From: Symbiodinium natans
Taxonomy: Eukaryota > Sar > Dinophyceae > Suessiales > Symbiodiniaceae
Length of the DNA stretch: 64,000 nt
Reading direction: 5' to 3'
NCBI GenBank assembly: GCA_905221605.1
Contig: CAJNDS010002160.1
Span: forward strand, 62,001-126,000
In this document: piece by piece, positions 27,474-37,020 of the stretch
Layout of the letters: every line of letters starts with the position of its first letter
Numbering within the stretch: position 1 is the stretch's first letter
Notes under the pieces: generated by a model
Databases searched by the model: none
The model's input: the letters and a program-made list of their open reading frames with translations, nothing else
What the model was told of the DNA's origin: nothing
Translations under genes and position numbers: made by a program

Positions 27474-27518
27474 CTAAACCCTAAACCCTAAACCCTAAAC
27501 CCTAAACCCTAAACCTTG
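27474..27518 (-). repeat. CCCTAAA array, 6 copies
   Basis: Perfect array ending in CCTTGG. Confidence 0.9.
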
Positions 27519-27775
27519 GCTGTACAACCCTCAGCCCGAAAACGCCCGAGCCCTGGCCAGAAGCCCGAACCCAAACCCTAACCCCGAAAAACCCCCAACA
27601 CCCACACCACAGGGCCCTACGCCCCAAACCCTGAAACTTAACATCCGGAAATTACCATACCATAAGAGGGGCGGGTGGGGGGGGGGAGGGGGAGTGGGGG
27701 CGGGAGCACGTGGGGGCAGTCAGTCAGCTAGGACTTAAGTTGCAAGGTTGCAGGGATCTTTCTTGCTGAGCCTGT

Positions 27776-28388
27776 TGCCGCATCCCGCGCTCGAGAGTTG
27801 CTTTCTTGCTGAGGTTCTGGCGGTCTCTTGTGGCTTCTCTGCCAAGCAGACGCTACAGGTTAAAAGAACCGGACCATCTCTCCCATGAAGATTGGAGGGC
27901 GGTTGACATCGTAGTCTGCTGCAGTGAGCGACATCTCTTCACCTCTTGCATTTGCTGGTCTAACCCTAAACCCTAAACCCTAAACCCCTTAAGTCCCTGC
28001 AGGCCAGGTTTCCTTTAACATAGTCACAATATGCCCTTCTATTACGGCGACAACTTTAAAGTATGTGGAAGGCGGCCAACCAGAAATCCAATCGGAGGTA
28101 GTATGAGGCACCAGTTTTATTCCGGATGTTTTGGCCAAGCGTGCTTCAAAGCCCAAGAAACGAAGGAAATGACAGGATATCTGTACAAAATGTAAGGAAA
28201 ATAGGGTTTCCCTAAAGGAAAAACCAAGGAAAACCTCAGGGAAATGATAGGAAATCCGTCCAAAATGTAAAGAAAATAAGGTTTTCCCTATGAAAAACCA
28301 ACGAAAACCTAAGGGAAATGACAGAAAATCTGTCCAAAATGTACGGAAAGTAGGGTTTTTCCTCATGAAAAGCAAGAAAACCGACCAA
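27776..28388. repeat. segmental duplication, first copy
   Basis: Near-identical to 28418-29030 (offset 642 bp). Each copy starts tgccgcatcccgcgctcgag, includes three CCCTAAA units, the core gcgtgcttcaaagcccaaga, three 74/75-bp internal units, and ends just before a long A run. Identical minus-strand frames in both copies come from the internal repeat. Confidence 0.9.
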
Positions 28389-28390
28389 AA
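28166..28390. repeat. three 74/75-bp internal units
   Basis: gaaatgaYag starts at 28166, 28241 and 28315. Units contain a ccRtccaaaatgta-type word and gttttYcctaWgRaaaa-type sequence. Present again in the second duplication copy, and resembling 4210-4340 in reverse orientation. Confidence 0.75.
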
Positions 28391-28417
28391 AAAAAAAAAA
28401 AAAACCCAAAAAAAAAA

Positions 28418-29030
28418 TGCCGCATCCCGCGCTCGAGAGTTGCTTTCTTGCTGAGGTTCTGGCGGTCTCTTGTGGCTTCTCTGCCAAGCAGACGCTACAG
28501 GTTAAAAGAACCGGACCATCTCTCCCATGAAGATTGGAGGGCGGTTGACATCGTAGTCTGCTGCAGTGAGCGACATCTCTTCACCTCTTGCATTTGCTGG
28601 TCTAACCCTAAACCCTAAACCCTAAACCCCTTAAGTCCCTGCAGGCCAGGTTTCCTTTAACATAGTCACAATATGCCCTTCTATTACGGCGACAACTTTA
28701 AAGTATGTGGAAGGCGGCCAACCAGAAATCCAATCGGAGGTAGTATGAGGCACCAGTTTTATTCCGGATGTTTTGGCCAAGCGTGCTTCAAAGCCCAAGA
28801 AACGAAGGAAATGACAGGATATCTGTACAAAATGTAAGGAAAATAGGGTTTCCCTAAAGGAAAAACCAAGGAAAACCTCAGGGAAATGATAGGAAATCCG
28901 TCCAAAATGTAAAGAAAATAAGGTTTTCCCTATGAAAAACCAACGAAAACCTAAGGGAAATGACAGAAAATCTGTCCAAAATGTACGGAAAGTAGGGTTT
29001 TTCCTCATGAAAAGCAAGAAAACCAACAAA
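28418..29030. repeat. segmental duplication, second copy
   Basis: See 27776-28388. Followed by two A runs interrupted by gaccc (29028-29080), while the first copy has A runs interrupted by ccc. Confidence 0.9.
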
Positions 29031-29086
29031 AAAAAAAAAAAAAAGACCCAAAAAAAAAAAAAAAGACCCAAAAAAAAACTCCACCC

Positions 29087-30321
29087 CATCCAAACTCTGA
29101 AAGCTACACGCATGGAGCTTGGGTGAGTTGAATGATGCCGCCATATCCTGACCATGCCACACAGTCTCATGAACCCCTCTTCGCATCTTCTGTCGCGTGC
29201 CTTGGGGCGGAGGAGTATAAAGATGTTGTGCGTGTTGGAATGTTCCCAGGACTTTGCCAAAACATGGATACCACTCTAGCCCGTTCTACAACCATAGAAC
29301 CCACTTCTCTTGCGTAGAAGGTTCTCCGCTGGCCGGAAGAGCAATCACCTCAGGACGAGGAGGACCGCAGATTCCGTGGGGTACATATGCTTTCTTTGAG
29401 GCATCATGCTATGTTGACTCTAGGGGTAAACTCCGCCGCGCCGTATGAGGTCTTCCTGCATTTGCAGCTGCCATCATACCTTCTGGCCACATGAATTTGA
29501 GGGCCAGGAATTCTTTTTTCGATTGCGGCCTGAGTCTGCGCATACTACTCACCTGTCCCAGGCAGAGCCATACCAAACTAAAGTTTCCGTGGATGGACAG
29601 GACAAGCAGAACTGTTTGCGCTTTCGATTCAACACACAGTGGTAGCCTGCGGAAGGATTTGCCGGCAGACCCCTTCACCACGAAGCCGTTGCAGCAGGTC
29701 TTCAAGGATGAGCTTTGCCAAGAGCCTCTCTGCTGATGTTGTTCACCAACAGACTACGACCTAGCAGCACCTAGCAGGCTGGATTTCAGAGCCAGAGGTG
29801 TCGGCAGTAGGGAATGTGCCCGCAGTATCTGTCTTCATCCAGTAGACTTTCTATACGAGCCCGACGCACCTTCAACATTGAGCGAAGAGACATACACGTA
29901 CATTTTTGAATCGGAAGCCTTGAAAAGAGGCTCTCGCGCTGGCTTGGCTGGGGGGCATGTGCCTTCAGCTCCTGGGAAGTACCCTGGCAGCGACATACCC
30001 TGGGTACGAGTATCTTCTGGCTTCCTAAACGTCATGCAATCCTAAAGCGGAAATAGGCAACATCATGCAAAATCCACCAGGTTGAAGCGAATTGCTTTAC
30101 ACTTAGCCCGGCTGGCATCTTCCGAAGGGTCATTTTCTTGACATGGCAACGTCCGCATGATACCAGCTTGCAGCTTGGATGATCAGATGGACTCATAGAT
30201 GCGACCGTGTGCCGACACTCCAAGACTGAACCGAAGCTCGATAGCTTTGGGGACCAAGGGCTTCTAGATTCAGCTGGGTTGGAGTTTATGATCGTTTATC
30301 GGTCTTCAGGTCAAGGCGTAG
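29087..30321. other. start of region without telomere motifs; weak frames only
   Basis: Open plus-strand frames at 29132-29317, 29254-29448 and 29491-29736 (the last contains GSLRKDLPADPFTTKPLQQV, ending before GTCTTC). Protein-like but no consistent exon chain could be built. Confidence 0.3.
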
Positions 30322-30501
30322 ATGCGGGAAGTGGAAAATGGGAACCCCGGCTCTAGCTCTGCCACTGGCTGCATGTTGCATCGAAGCTCGATTGAGGACA
30401 CTTGCCGCCGGATTGCCGACGCACCGGCCAGCCTGGCTTCTCGGCAAGGGGATGTTGAAGAGATCGGGTTTTGTGGTGGGAAGGTCGACTACCTGGTTGA
30501 G
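30322..30501 (+). CDS. candidate exon with start codon and GTACGT donor
   Basis: 60 codons from ATG, immediately preceded by GCGTAG. Reads MREVENGNPGSSSATGCMLH then SSIEDTCRRIADAPASLASR and ends VDYLVE|GTACGT. Good acidic/basic balance; the donor matches consensus. May be the first coding exon of a gene or an internal exon. Confidence 0.45.
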
Positions 30502-30985
30502 GTACGTTTGCCCAGCATCCAAAATGTCCGAAGGTTTTTGTGGAGCACCAAGTCATTTGGGTTGGCGAAAAGGGGGGTCTGAAAGCTCGGAGTTAGAGGT
30601 GCCCAAGCTGAATCTTGCAAATCTCTGGCCAAAGAGTGAACCCAAGAGCCGTACGGTGTCTTGCTTTCGCTTTCCACCACTCTCCACTCTTACTGACCCG
30701 AGATAAATCGCAGAATCCACTAAGCTGCTTCGGCAGGTCCGGCACTTGAACAGTACCATGTTCGCATCCGCTCTGCGCCTGCAGTAAGCGATACAGGCTT
30801 TGGTGTCCACGGGGGCACTGTGAATGTGAGATGTGTATGAGTCTTTTTTTGGAAATTGCTCGGGATCTTTCAGGGTTACTCTGCATGTTCGGGTTTCAGG
30901 GGTTTTGGGCTGAAGCGATTTGTGGGCCGAGGAGATGCCACAGTGCTTAGGATCTGCTCACCAGTGTTTTCCTTTCTGACGGCAG

Positions 30986-31149
30986 AAATGAGTGCTCAGC
31001 CTTCTACCCACTTGGCTCTGTGGAGCAGCAGAGTTATCAGAGTCCAGAAGCAGGCGGCAGGCGGCCAAATAGCTTCTCTATGGCTTCTATGGCTAACAAA
31101 AAGCAGCAAGCAGTTAAGTAGCTTGAGTTGCGATCTAAGAGAGCTGCAG
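30986..31149 (+). CDS. candidate exon
   Basis: Acceptor CTGACGGCAG, donor CTGCAG|GTGGGC. Reads MSAQPSTHLALWSSRVIRVQ then a Ser/Leu-rich helix. Start phase does not follow directly from 30322-30501. Confidence 0.35.
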
Positions 31150-31288
31150 GTGGGCAGGCTCCCCGGTAAACTCTCCATATACCAATTACCCTCCTTCAGC
31201 TAATCAGGGTGTGAGAGCTCAGTTTCGGAGCATTTGGGAGGTCTCTGGGGTGATGGTGCGCTGAGGCTAAGTCGACGTGCAAGGCCAG

Positions 31289-31435
31289 GAGGGTCGAGCC
31301 CAAGTGCCTCCATGGCTACCACGGACCTGAGTCTCCGCGCCAATTATATTTCCACACCTTCAGCTTCCGGGGACGAGTAGCTGGTCATCAAAGCAGCCAG
31401 CCCGGCCCACCGCTGTTTATGGACCCTAATACTAG
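31289..31435 (+). CDS. candidate exon
   Basis: GGCCAG|G then RVEPKCLHGYHGPESPRQLY and FHTFSFRGRVAGHQ; ends ACTAG|GTATAA. Another plus frame across the first 90 bases is also open. Confidence 0.33.
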
Positions 31436-31979
31436 GTATAACAACCAAGAAATACGGGCAAAACCCCGGGAGTGCTGGCATGGCTACGTTCGTTTCTAGC
31501 TTTTTGATTGCCAGACCACCTTCCGAGCAAGACCCTACACATTGAATCCTCAACACGCGGAGATGCGCAACAAGCCTCATATCCAACAGCACTCAGTTGG
31601 TGTCCTGCTCAGGAGATTGCAGACGTTAGCTGGTGGAAGCGCTTCCTCACTAGCTACTGGTCGTGTGTTTGGGGCGGGGGGGTGCAGTAGGCACATCAGC
31701 ACGGGACAAGTTAGCCCTGAGCACAGCTGCGTGTATGACCTGGCATGACCCTCGGTGGGGGCGGGGTGGGGCCAGCCTGATGCTGCCTCTAATTCGTGTT
31801 GGATCCAGCCTGCTCATCCAACAGCCAAAGCCTCAAGGCTATGTCGAGTCCAACTACGATCACACCGGTCGCACAACGAGCACTACCACGGCCAATGTTG
31901 ATCCGGCGATGGCACATAACCTGGGCAGGCAGGCTCCAGGGCTTTGAGTCCAGGCTGTTTGGGCTTGCGGCTTGAGCTG

Positions 31980-32207
31980 ACCTTTTCAAGTACCCGAGGG
32001 ACCGCCCCCACACATTTCAGCACTCAGCTTGTCACAAACTCGGCTCCTCTTTTTCGGTCGTATGCTGTGCTGCCAATTCTGGACAGATTGGATGGGATCG
32101 GTGGGTGTCTTTTGCTGTACGCACCTGCCCAGGAACCGACACTTGCTTACAAAATCAAGGCCCAGCCACACGAGACCTTGCACTACTGCATGATATCATC
32201 ACTTTGA
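31980..32207 (+). CDS. open frame ending in a stop
   Basis: About 75 codons: TFSSTRGTAPTHFSTQLVTN, then LDRLDGIGGCLLLYAP, ending TGA. Possible terminal exon. Minus strand is open for 65 codons at the same place. Confidence 0.28.
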   Translation, partial: TFSSTRGTAPTHFSTQLVTNSAPLFRSYAVLPILDRLDGIGGCLLLYAPAQEPTLAYKIKAQPHETLHYCMISSL

Positions 32208-32408
32208 CACCCACACCGAGCCGCACCAGCGCCATGTGTCTTTATGTCTTCCATGCCGTGCAGTCATGACAGGCCACCAGGCCTGTCGGCCTTCCTGCTA
32301 CCGGACTGGCTCTGAGACATCGTGTGTTTGGTTTGGGGTCCTCAGGGTGAAAGAATGGACAAAGGAAATAGAAGGCCTGTTACTCCATGAACTATCATGC
32401 ACTGCTCT

Positions 32409-33045
32409 CTATTGGGTGGCTGCTGCACAAAGTCCGGAAGATTCCCGAAGTGTTTTTTCAAGGCCCCGCACCAGGTCTTCTGCAGGCATAACTTCAACTC
32501 GACTCAGATCCCTACTCAGGATTCGGCTGGCGAGAATTGCATCAGTGTCCAAGCCGAAATCGAAACTTGCCTCGATTTCAGGCTCGTCGGTTCTGTTGGC
32601 CCAGTCTAGCATGTCACTGCCTCACGCGACTACAAAAGACTGTACTGCACTCAAAGTTAATTTCAACATCTCAGCATATGTCACCAAACACTCCCTTAGT
32701 TTTTGCCCCCGTCGTCTTCTCAAGTCTCTATACACAACCGAGAGTCCATCCAAGAATCCCTTCCTCATTTCTTTGTGGTTTAGGGCGTAGGATCGTTTAG
32801 GGGTCATATACCAATAGGGCTTGCAAGCATTGCCCTTCCAAGCACGGGCTTCGGCAATTCCCCCAACAGAGAGGCATCTGGAACCTTAGCCCTCCCCAGT
32901 GTAGCTTCCCCCCCACGGCCATGAGCTCCTGATCCGGTTTCTTTCCGGCCAAACGCACCTCCTCTGATACAGCAACGGTCAACCCAACTTGGGCTAGACT
33001 CCAACGGTACCGCAACCCCGAATTCGGAAGACCAAAGCGTAACAC
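32409..33045 (-). pseudogene. minus-strand coding region with one frame change and one stop
   Basis: Three adjoining minus frames: 33045-32797 (VSEEVRLAGKKPDQELMAVG), 32807-32622 (MRKGFLDGLSVVYRDLRRRR) and 32612-32409 (MLDWANRTDEPEIEASFDFG, LSRVEVMPAEDLVRGLEKTL). The last two share a frame and are separated only by a TGA in about ten bases. Composition is strongly protein-like. Either a decayed gene or exons split by very short introns. Family not recognised. Confidence 0.42.
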
Positions 33046-33063
33046 CCCACTGGCGCCGTTGAG

Positions 33064-33154
33064 GAGAGTCTCAAGTTCGAGGCTGAGCAGCGCGGAGACG
33101 TCTACTTGGTGCTGCAGAAGACCCAGTCGGGAATGGGATGCGCGACAACGTGTG
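33064..33154 (+). CDS. plus-strand small-exon gene, exon 1 of model
   Basis: GTTGAG| then ESLKFEAEQRGDVYLVLQKT and QSGMGCATTC, ending TGTG|GTAAAG. Ends in phase 1; the next exon (33309) starts with two bases, so they join in frame (GCA). Codons are G/C-ending. No homologue recognised. Confidence 0.52.
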
Positions 33155-33308
33155 GTAAAGTTGAATTTGCGCTTACTGTACAGAACGGTGCGCTGTCAGC
33201 ATCGCATGGGCATGCGGGCATGCAATAATTCTGACTCCTGCGTTTTCAAGCATATCCTTACTTAAGGCCTGCTTTGATCCGAGGTTAGACCAGCGTTACA
33301 ACTGCCAG

Positions 33309-33363
33309 CAGCAGAACCCGCCTCAAGGAAAGCTGACGTGGAGGAGTTCTCAAAGAGCTCGTG
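33309..33363 (+). CDS. plus-strand small-exon gene, exon 2 of model
   Basis: CTGCCAG|CA then AEPASRKADVEEFSKSS and GTGAGT donor at 33364 (perfect consensus). With that donor the leftover TG joined to the A of the next exon would make a stop, so the nearby GTGGTG at 33361 may be the real donor (same phase, giving Ser). Intron before it is 154 nt. Confidence 0.48.
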
Positions 33364-33554
33364 GTGAGTGGCCGCCAACCCGCTTGCCCTAATCCCGCGG
33401 GCAGTCCCCACTCAAGAGAGACTTCTCCGCTAGTAAAACAGTCTCTTCTTCGGCCAAGGCTTCGGAGCTCCCCTTAGCCTTATAGCCCTCGCCCTTCATA
33501 CGACTTTAACAGGCTTTGCAGTATGATTGGATGATGCACCCCGCCAAAGCTGAG

Positions 33555-33615
33555 ACAGTACCTGGCCTCGAAGGAGCTGCAGCATATTGCTTTGGATGGA
33601 GATGGAATCTCAGTC
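33555..33615 (+). CDS. plus-strand small-exon gene, exon 3 of model
   Basis: CTGAG|A then QYLASKELQHIALDGDGISV, ending exactly at GTC|GTACGT (phase 0). The following exon begins in phase 0, so the junction agrees. Confidence 0.5.
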
Positions 33616-33764
33616 GTACGTAACAGTTCCCATGGCCGCACAGAGGTTTTTGGGTACTGGGGCGTTGTGATGCATTCACGAAGTGTTGCATGGAGTGGAC
33701 TCATAGGCCGCAGAGGTTGGAACCTCCCATGTCCCCTTATGATCGATGACGCCCTTTTGTTCAG

Positions 33765-33928
33765 GCTCAGCTGGCGATGGTCGACTTAGATGGTGGAGAG
33801 GTCGAAATCACCGCAACCAACTTGGCTGGAAATGAGATTTCTTCTTGGAAGGGATGGCTTGAGCAGGACCCAGTGCTCGTTGCCCTTGAGCTGGAGTGTC
33901 TTGTTGGAGATTGCGGGAGTTTTGTTTG
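33765..33928 (+). CDS. plus-strand small-exon gene, exon 4 of model
   Basis: Acceptor CCCTTTTGTTCAG. Reads AQLAMVDLDGGEVEITATNL then AGNEISSWKGWLEQDPVLVA and LELE; frame stays open to a TGA at 33926-33928. The donor must lie before that (candidates GTGTCT at 33896 and GTTTTG at 33919). LDGDG in the previous exon and LDGGEVEI here suggest a beta-sheet repeat. Very coding-like. Confidence 0.58.
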
Positions 33929-33958
33929 AGGGGCCTTTGGGTTTTGCATGATGGTTCT

Positions 33959-34056
33959 ATGCGAGATGATGAGGATGATGATGATGATGATGATGATGAT
34001 AATCCCTGTGCGCTGCGGCAGTTGAATGAACTCTTGGACGGGTGCCCAATTAGTCA
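33959..34056 (+). CDS. plus-strand small-exon gene, exon 5 of model (poly-Asp)
   Basis: The (GAT)n run encodes an Asp tract followed by NPCALRQLNELLDGCPI; donor A|GTCAAG in phase 1 would join the next exon (two-base start) in frame. The acceptor is unclear (GCGAG at 33961-33965 would make a very short intron). Confidence 0.42.
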
Positions 34057-34199
34057 AGATGCACAATGTTTCCGCCCAGCATGGCCTACACCCACCTTAG
34101 ACTTGAAGCTATAAGGATGTTGGAGCCATCAGCACATACAGTAGGCTCTGGATCTTGAAAGTGACTTGTGCTAGAGTTTCTTTGTTTTTTTTCTCTCAG

Positions 34200-34383
34200 T
34201 TGTGGCGTGGTATTCTTGCGGGCCAGACGGAAGCTGGAGGGATGGACGCACACTGAAGGGTCTGCTGACTAATCCGCAGCGGGTCAAGCATCTTTATGGA
34301 AGCTCCGCAGAGATCCGTATGGCGGCATTGCAACGTAAACACGAGAATTTTGTAAATAGTGCAGTTCTAGTTGTCAGCCAAAG
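34200..34383 (+). CDS. plus-strand small-exon gene, exon 6 of model
   Basis: Textbook acceptor tttctttgttttttttctct-CAG and donor CAAAG|GTGATG. Two-base start, 60 codons: VAWYSCGPDGSWRDGRTLKG, then LLTNPQRVKHLYGSSAEIRM and onward to VSQ. The best-supported exon of the model; ends in phase 2 and the next starts with one base. Confidence 0.6.
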
Positions 34384-34542
34384 GTGATGGCACTGACCGA
34401 TGCCGAACGCAATCCTTAGTGACTTTGTGCAAGCCCAAGGGCAAAAGAGAACACTTCACTCTAGGTCCTCCTCCGTGAAGCCCTGCCCCTAACCTCATCT
34501 ATGCGGGATGCAAGTGCGCCGCCAGCCAGGAGACTTTTGCAG

Positions 34543-34610
34543 GATTGAAGGCCGCTCGCTCCAGAAGCAGAGGGCGTTTTCGAAGATCATCAAGAAACCC
34601 ATCATGGAGG
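34543..34610 (+). CDS. plus-strand small-exon gene, exon 7 of model
   Basis: CTTTTGCAG|G then IEGRSLQKQRAFSKIIKKPI and ME, G|GTTCAG. Joins exon 6 as AGG (Arg). Basic helix. Intron before it is 159 nt. Confidence 0.52.
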
Positions 34611-34728
34611 GTTCAGTTTGAGTTTGGGTTGTTGGGGTCCAAGAGTCATCACTGACTGCACGACGCAGGTAGTTCCAAAGGTCGGGATTCAGGTCAGGAC
34701 TGTCACTTACCTCTTTGTGTGTGCGTAG

Positions 34729-34779
34729 ACTTCAAGACATGTTCGGGATGCATGGCATCACGTGTCATCAATTGCCGCG
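34729..34779 (+). CDS. plus-strand small-exon gene, exon 8 of model
   Basis: GTGCGTAG|AC then FKTCSGCMASRVINCR, G|GTGTGC. Phase agrees with exon 7 (GAC, Asp). Contains CxxC and a further Cys. Confidence 0.42.
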
Positions 34780-34973
34780 GTGTGCCCGACTGAAGTGGTT
34801 TTCTCAGTACGGAGCTGAATGCCAGCAAACTTGTGTATACATTCGACGCTCATTCGTGTGTTATTATTTAAGTTCATATTCCTGACGTCAGAAACATCGT
34901 TTTCCGACGGACCAAGGGATTGGAAGCAATAGACAGACGACCACCGCTTCTTCAAAGTAAAAAGTCGTGACAG

Positions 34974-35034
34974 ACAAGCTTGCAGCAAGAAGAGATGCGC
35001 ACAACACAGCGGACGAGCAAGACGCGTTGAGGAC
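34974..35034 (+). CDS. plus-strand small-exon gene, exon 9 of model
   Basis: GTGACAG|AC then KLAARRDAHNTADEQDALR, AC|GTAAGG (strong donor). Phase agrees with exon 8. A second frame across this place (starting TDDHRFFKVKSRDRQACSKK) is also open for 70 codons. Confidence 0.45.
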
Positions 35035-35245
35035 GTAAGGCGTCCCATCAGACTGCACGCACCTAAGGATGCCATTGCCCGCCAGAGTGGGCAACTTGAT
35101 GGGCAAAGGGGTGTTGCTGCCACAAAGTTGACGGTGTGATACAAAGCCGGGTGCCTGGTGAACTCAACCCGCCCCACAGACTTCATCTGAACTGGCGTTC
35201 TCCGGCTGCCATACTGTAAGGTCTGTATGATCTGCGGATGCGTAG

Positions 35246-35282
35246 CTTGGGGAACTTCACCTCGCATTGGGGCGGTTGCCAG
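35246..35282 (+). CDS. plus-strand small-exon gene, exon 10 of model
   Basis: GCGTAG|C then LGNFTSHWGGCQ and GTCAGT donor. Phase agrees with exon 9. A further 36-nt candidate (35180-35215, LHLNWRSPAAI, with GTAAGG donor) lies between but would leave only a 30-nt intron. Confidence 0.38.
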
Positions 35283-35432
35283 GTCAGTCTGGGTGACTGC
35301 TCGGCCAGTCTGCAGAGCTGATAATTTTACAACATATGGCAGAGTTAAGTAACGATGTGATCACCAAAATATTAGTCACTCAACATGTGGTATGGGCTGC
35401 GCACCCTCCTCCGAATTTCTGCCATCTTGCAG

Positions 35433-35504
35433 GCCTGCAGTAGGAAAACAAAGGCAAGCAACCCTCACCAGTTATCAGCTGTGAACCCATCGATTAATTG
35501 TTAA
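35433..35504 (+). CDS. plus-strand small-exon gene, possible last exon
   Basis: Very good acceptor (cctccgaatttctgccatct-TGCAG). Phase 0, agreeing with exon 10. Reads ACSRKTKASNPHQLSAVNPS and stops at TAA 35502-35504; a GTGAAC at 35481 could extend the gene. Confidence 0.45.
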   Translation, partial: ACSRKTKASNPHQLSAVNPSINC

Positions 35505-35979
35505 TGGTTCGGTACGGCATGAGGTCTGATCTTCATTCAGCAAGAGTTTGCAATACACACACACACACATGGGCAACTGGCTGATTCTTACATCTGGGGC
35601 TTGCATCAAGGCGTGCACAAGCAGGTTGAACAGCATTGTGAGGGCAACTACCATACGTTTAGCTCAGGCATCCAGCATCCGACATCAAGATGCTTGGCAG
35701 CATTCGATGTCGTCCACCTAAACTGAAGCATCTGTGGGGCTGAGAGCCCAGCTGACAGAACTTGACAGTCCAAAATACCAAAAGTAGGAGCGATGCCCTC
35801 CGAACACAGGTCTAGATTTGGTTGGTTGGTTTGTCGGAAGCCAGAGCTCGAGTCATGCAATCTCAATCAATGGAATCAATATGCTAGGGCTAAGGATGAA
35901 TACAGCCGTGGCGCACCTTTCTGAAAATGTGTTCACACTTTCGTCCCGGTATGGCTGATAATGCCCAAAGCCAACTCCG
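35505..35979. other. no gene seen
   Basis: Holds an (AC)n microsatellite at about 35553-35569 and a 72-codon minus frame (35866-35648) without support. Confidence 0.4.
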
Positions 35980-36064
35980 AACGATGCTCAGGATGATCTT
36001 ACCAAGTGGGGAGCTAGTGGGCGAGGACATGCTCGCGAAGAAGCTAGATGCAGCCACTGGGCGC
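35980..36064 (+). CDS. candidate exon
   Basis: Starts after GCTCAG. One frame reads RMILPSGELVGEDMLAKKLD then AATGRR before CGCAG|GATTCG; another is open for about 107 codons (to 36291) from the same place. The first has better helix character. Confidence 0.35.
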
Positions 36065-36314
36065 AGGATTCGAAACACACATCGGACTCAGTTGTTGCTC
36101 AACCGTGTGTCGGCTGCATGTCTGCTGCAGGTCCAGGGGATGGTTGCGGCTTAGCCGGCTTAGCCTTTGGTATCCCCTCCCTTGATACAGGACCCACCCA
36201 TCCAAGGCGTCTGATTGAGTTGCAAGTTGCAGGCCCACAAGGCCTCAGAATGACGAAAGAACACTGGAGCCAAGGGTGCGCAAACGCGCCATAAGTTTTG
36301 CTGAGCATCTTGTA

Positions 36315-36320
36315 GAGAGA

Positions 36321-36354
<34 letters not shown>

Positions 36355-36360
36355 AAGAGG

Positions 36361-36429
<69 letters not shown>

Positions 36430-36468
36430 AGGGAGAGGGAAAGGGAGAGGGAGAGGGAGAGGGAGAGC
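36315..36468 (+). repeat. (GA)n/(GGGA)n microsatellite, about 150 bp
   Basis: Pure GA runs interrupted by GAAAGAGGG, ending in (GGGAGA)n. Open frames across it on both strands are artefacts. Confidence 0.95.
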
Positions 36469-37020
36469 GGCCCTCTCACCACCAACCGGACGATGTGCGA
36501 AGCACCTGCTGAGGTCCTGAAGGGCAGAAACTGAGACATTCCGACATTCCTTGCCCGGCTCATCTCCGAGGCCCTTGCTTCCCTACGAGATCCTAAGGCC
36601 ATGGTTCGAGTTCAGGTTGCGACGTTGCATTTAAGATGCATTTCCCCGTATATAGACAATGTGCACAAGCCCGCTCAGTCGGCTACAGCATCAGGGCAAA
36701 TGCACAGGATGCTTTCCCACTCCAAGTGTGCACCTGCGGTACCATTTCTACATCTTTCTGCGGTTCTACAAGCTGAGTCAAGGATCGCCTTTGCTGCTTT
36801 GGGGCCACAGGTGTGCAGCAGCTGTGCCCATTCCAGGTGCAACTTAGAGTGTGTGTTTTTTTAAGGATGCTGCACGATACAAGCTGGACAACTGAAATGC
36901 ACCGGAAGTGATTTGGTTGCTGTTTACACTGCAGTGGTTGCAGCACACTTCCTGTAATTCTGTTGCCGGCTTGGCGGCAATAGTTTTGTGATTTGTGATC
37001 AGACAAGCTGCCGCACCGAG
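36469..37020. other. weak frames only
   Basis: Plus frame 36601-36864 and minus frame 37078-36683 overlap; neither has a domain. Confidence 0.3.

Noticed and set aside
3340-28640. True chromosome end (telomere)
   Set aside because: Motifs run in both orientations, are interrupted by unique sequence, and unique DNA continues on both sides.
27989-29260. Identical 128-codon minus frames and a longer Phe-rich frame
   Set aside because: Explained by the duplicated segment with 74/75-bp units; no evidence of selection for protein.
36099-36602. Minus-strand ORF with long Ser-Leu run, and plus-strand Arg-Glu run
   Set aside because: Produced by the (GA)n microsatellite.
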